From positions 13,984,581 through 14,048,580 of the forward strand of contig NC_083597.1 of assembly GCF_020882245.1 (NCBI RefSeq): a stretch of DNA of 64,000 nt. The letters run 5' to 3'. The notes under the pieces were generated by a model, which saw only the letters and a list, made by a program, of their open reading frames with translations, ran no database searches and had not been told where the DNA came from. The position numbers and the translations under genes are program-made. This DNA comes from Rhopalosiphum padi. Its lineage: Eukaryota; Arthropoda; Insecta; Hemiptera; Aphididae. This document shows, piece by piece, positions 60,801-64,000 of the stretch; positions within the stretch are counted from its first letter, which is position 1, and the number at the start of each line of letters is the position of its first letter.

Positions 60801-62033
60801 TCCATATATTATATTATAACCTATTCGTCTGTATAGAATATAGATACATCTATTTTTTAAAACAGGGTGATCATCGTTTTATATATCATTGACCAGTGTG
60901 ATTATATATTATACCAGCGTAGGTAGACTTTGACCAAATTTATTGATGCCGTTTTTTTTTCTAAATGGTAACCCATAATTTTTATTTCGTGATCCTAAAA
61001 TATACGTTTATGTACAAAATACATCGAAATATTAAATCAATACACCCATAATTATTTATAAGCAAGTTAGTATATTTTTAATGATTGAAGTAGTGTGCCA
61101 ATAACATATTTTGTGGTAGCCACTTCAATTCCATGCCGCTTGTTTAAAATTTTAAATGTTTTAAAAAATCCAAAATACATTACAATGTAAATACACAAGT
61201 ACTGCATACATCAACATTTTCAGAAATATAATTAAGAATAGGAAATTAAAAATATATACCAAGGTTGCTACAATGTAAATATCAAAGAATTCGAGAATTA
61301 AATTCACTTAACATTTTTGTGATAATCTTAATTTATTGTAATTAATTAAATCATTGCTCTGTGTAATATAACATAGCGCGAATAGTAAACGAGTTATTAT
61401 TTTTTATGTTGTCCATAATATATATATAGTATGTATATAAAATATTGTACCAATAACTATAAACTATAAAACAGAAAGGTATGTTTTTATATAATTTAGC
61501 TTAACAAATTACAGATGTTTCATTTTTAGTTTTAAAATCTTTACTTAATCGTGTAGAAATACCTACCTACTTTTTTATATTTTCAAACAAGATGACAATA
61601 ATGTAAGATAACAATAAAATACCAATAATGACTATACACAATACACAATTGCTCATTTATACAATCCCTTTATTTTCTTATTCAAATATCAACATTTACA
61701 TCATGATGGGATGTACATTTTATATATATATATATATAAAACAACAAAATGCTAGACACTAGTGTATGATAATGATATAATCAATGTAACGACTATAAAA
61801 CTAATACAAAAAAACATCAATCTAATTTCCGTCCGTTTTATGCTCAATTATAGTATGTATATAAAAACTGTCAACCTAGTTTTTAGAAGTATTTTATAAG
61901 ATTTACAAATATATTTTTAAAAATATCGAATTTTTAGATATTCTAATGCATGTTAGACTTAAAATACATATCTTAAATTATTTTAATATCTAAACATTTC
62001 ATATACCGTGTGTTTAATTTTAAATGTAACAGG
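60801..62033. other. AT-rich, no gene seen
   Basis: No ORF, transposon end or exon recognised. It may be intron of longer dystrophin isoforms, whose upstream exons would lie beyond the right edge. Confidence 0.4.
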
Positions 62034-63000
62034 AAATATTTCGAATGCATGACTTTGAGTTTGATTCAGAATTGTTTTATTAATCACTAGGGTCGTGAGG
62101 CTCGAGCCTAGTGCGGCAACTTATAATGAGCTGCAAATTTGTTATGTTATTTTATTTTTATTCTCAAAAAAAAAAAAATTGAACCATATTACTATTTCTC
62201 ACTCTCGGGGCGGCCATACCCAATTACCCATCACTCTTCGATGTTAACCTATTTAAACTATGATCTTTGTATAGTATTTAAAAAAAGGGGGCTGTAAACA
62301 CTAAGCGTGACTCAGGACGTTGTGAAGGTTAATCCGCCACTGCGTACAGGACATATTAATATACATCTGTTTTTAATTAATTCTAACTTTTAACCATTTT
62401 AATCTGCGCATGCGCAGTAAAATAAAAATTTCTTAAATAAGAACCATTTTTGATACAGGATTTGGATTGAATTATTTTTTCTTAGCAACCTTTGATCTTT
62501 ATAGTTTTTGATATCTTTAAAATTGACATTTTTAAGACAGCCAAAATTTTTAATTTAGGTAATTCGTAATTATAGGTATTATTATATAATAATTTATTTT
62601 GATTAAAACTACGAGGTGTATTTATTATTACATCGAATTTATAAAATGTATCATTGGAATTTATCTATTAATTATGCCTATAAATTCGTGATTAAGTTAG
62701 AGTGTTGAATAATACAATAATTATACAAATTATACCTAATTTAAAACTTTCGACTGTCCTAAAAATGTCAATTTTGAAGATATCGAAAAACTATAAAGAT
62801 CAAAGTTGCAAAAAAAAATGAATCAATCTAAATCTAGTATCAAAAATAGTGGTTCCTATTTAAGAAATTTTTATTTTACTGCGCATGTGCAGATAAAAAT
62901 AGTTAAAAATTAGAATTTATCAAAAACAGATATACTTATATAATATCCTGTATGCAGTAAAAAACTCTGAATCAAACTCAGTTATGCATTCGAAATATTT
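62034..63000. mobile_element. ~970-bp fold-back element with an insertion in its left arm
   Basis: Both outer ends read AAATATTTCGAATGCAT inward. The left arm (62034-62080 plus 62341-62590) pairs with the right arm (~62690-63000) over most of its length, including AACCATTTTTGATAC-type, GATCTTTATAGTTTTT and AAAATTGACATTTTTA segments. The loop is ~100 bp. The left arm is split by ~260 bp (62081-62338) absent from the right arm. No clear target duplication or ORF was seen. Confidence 0.75.
62081..62338. repeat. Insertion inside the left arm of the fold-back element
   Basis: The counterpart of this ~260 bp is absent in the right arm, which passes directly from the GATTCAGAGTTTTTTA-type segment to CTGCATACAGG. 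The right border, reverse-complemented, reads CAGTGGCGGATTAACC, a hAT-like end, while the left border (CACTAGGGTCGTGAGG) does not match it well. It is GC-richer than the host element. Confidence 0.5.
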
Positions 63001-64000
63001 TATGTTAACTTAGAAATTTAACAGTTTATTACACAATATTATTATACTATATTGTTTATACACCTAAATATATTTTATTTTATATGCGTATAAACCTAAC
63101 CTCAGAAGAGTTAAAAATATAATTATAAACCAATGATATTTCATAATATGATATTATTATGATTCATGAATAAATACATATGTTTAATTTAAGGACATTT
63201 TATATTTTATAACAATTAAGTTGATTATTTAACTCGTTTAAATTACCCATTTCAAGTGAGTGCTCTTTTTTGAAACACTTAATGATGGAGGTGGGAGGAA
63301 GATACAATGAGATGAGCCACTTTTTTCAATAAATACATTCCACTCCTGCATTATTTTATTGAAGATTATTATTCCCCTTGGCTTAATAGTAGCTATAATA
63401 AATTATACATGGATAAATAATAATATTGTTACTATATTTTAATTTATCTTTCATTTTAGATTTATGTTTAGTGTTTAGACTTTCAAATAAAATTAACTAT
63501 TTGAGATACGATTAAAGAGACATTATCTACTTATTTTTTGTATACACGCCTACTTAATTTTAAAATTTAACTTTTCACTACGTATTGAATAAAAGTTGTA
63601 ATACACATTACATGTGTTATTTATCACTTGATATAAGTACATTTATATAAACTAATTTTTGGTAAATATAACATAAGTTTCGTGTTCAATAAAATTTTAT
63701 TTTTAAATTTATATTAAATATAAAATGTGATTAATGATTATACATTACCATAATTTTCTATATTAGATATAGACAACTTACATTAACAAGTAAACTTAAA
63801 CTACAAATTCACAAAATAACCACGAGTGTTTACAGACCAACGTTAAGTTTATAACAAAACATTAAGCTTATAATGTTGTTCGAGATAGAAATGTCAATTA
63901 CAATAAAAATATTACAAAGCAATCGTTTGTACAGATATTGACAGGGACAGGAGTGTAAGATAACAACTGACATATACACGCTTGTATTATCCATTTTAAA
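63001..64000. other. AT-rich window end, no gene seen
   Basis: No coding or repeat structure could be defined in the last kilobase. Confidence 0.4.

Noticed and set aside
59348..60836. Many long overlapping ORFs on both strands in the GC-rich block (for example 59410-59898 +, 59556-60014 +, 60343-60621 +, 59348-59758 -)
   Set aside because: They overlap the dystrophin exon in other frames, are Arg/Pro/Thr-biased from CpG-rich codons and are explained by the low stop frequency in GC-rich DNA.
1..64000. CRISPR arrays, rRNA genes, prokaryotic operons or a viral insertion
   Set aside because: No regularly spaced direct repeats, rRNA-like sequence or viral gene set was seen. All supported genes are intron-containing animal genes or transposons.

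Overview
The window is AT-rich animal DNA with spliced genes (GT-AG introns, AT-rich and mostly short), class II transposons and 5'-truncated Jockey-type LINEs. Gene content and repeat style suggest a hemipteran insect, most probably an aphid. The assignment rests on general resemblance, not on a database match. No rRNA, certain tRNA, CRISPR array or bacterial operon was seen.

Layout. (1) 275-3202 (+): one large exon for an unrecognised, probably secreted, low-complexity protein with a degenerate tandem repeat. (2) 4890-5905 (-): a decayed hAT transposon of the Zaphod/zf-MYM type. (3) 6012-14265 (-): Naa15, the TPR scaffold of the NatA N-terminal acetyltransferase; twelve exons are present but the last ~280 residues are not in the window. 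(4) 17080-18414 (+): a complete five-exon CDIPT (phosphatidylinositol synthase). (5) 18415-30279: a repeat-rich tract with LINE fragments, an intact ~3.05-kb pogo-superfamily transposon (25-bp perfect TIRs, TA duplication, open transposase ending in a PHD-like finger), a hAT N-terminal remnant and two fold-back elements. (6) 30280-32863 (-): a complete Vha68 (V-ATPase catalytic subunit A, 614 aa) with an untranslated first exon near 34.2-34.3 kb. (7) 34.3-42 kb: repeats, including a hAT pseudogene, a hAT MITE with a perfect 8-bp duplication and a LINE tail. (8) 42077-60198 (-): dystrophin, short-isoform type, 17 coding exons from a GC-rich isoform-specific first exon to the C-terminal coiled coil and tail. 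(9) 60.8-64 kb: AT-rich, probably upstream intron of longer dystrophin isoforms, with a ~970-bp fold-back element.

The four recognised genes are unrelated housekeeping or cytoskeletal genes: protein acetylation, phosphoinositide synthesis, proton pumping and membrane-cytoskeleton linkage. They do not form a pathway. The most notable points are the intact pogo-PHD transposon, the uncharacterised repeat protein that may be nested in a Naa15 intron on the opposite strand, and a one-base frame break in the first coding exon of the dystrophin isoform. I found no convincing wholly new biological system; the large repeat protein is the best candidate for an undescribed gene.
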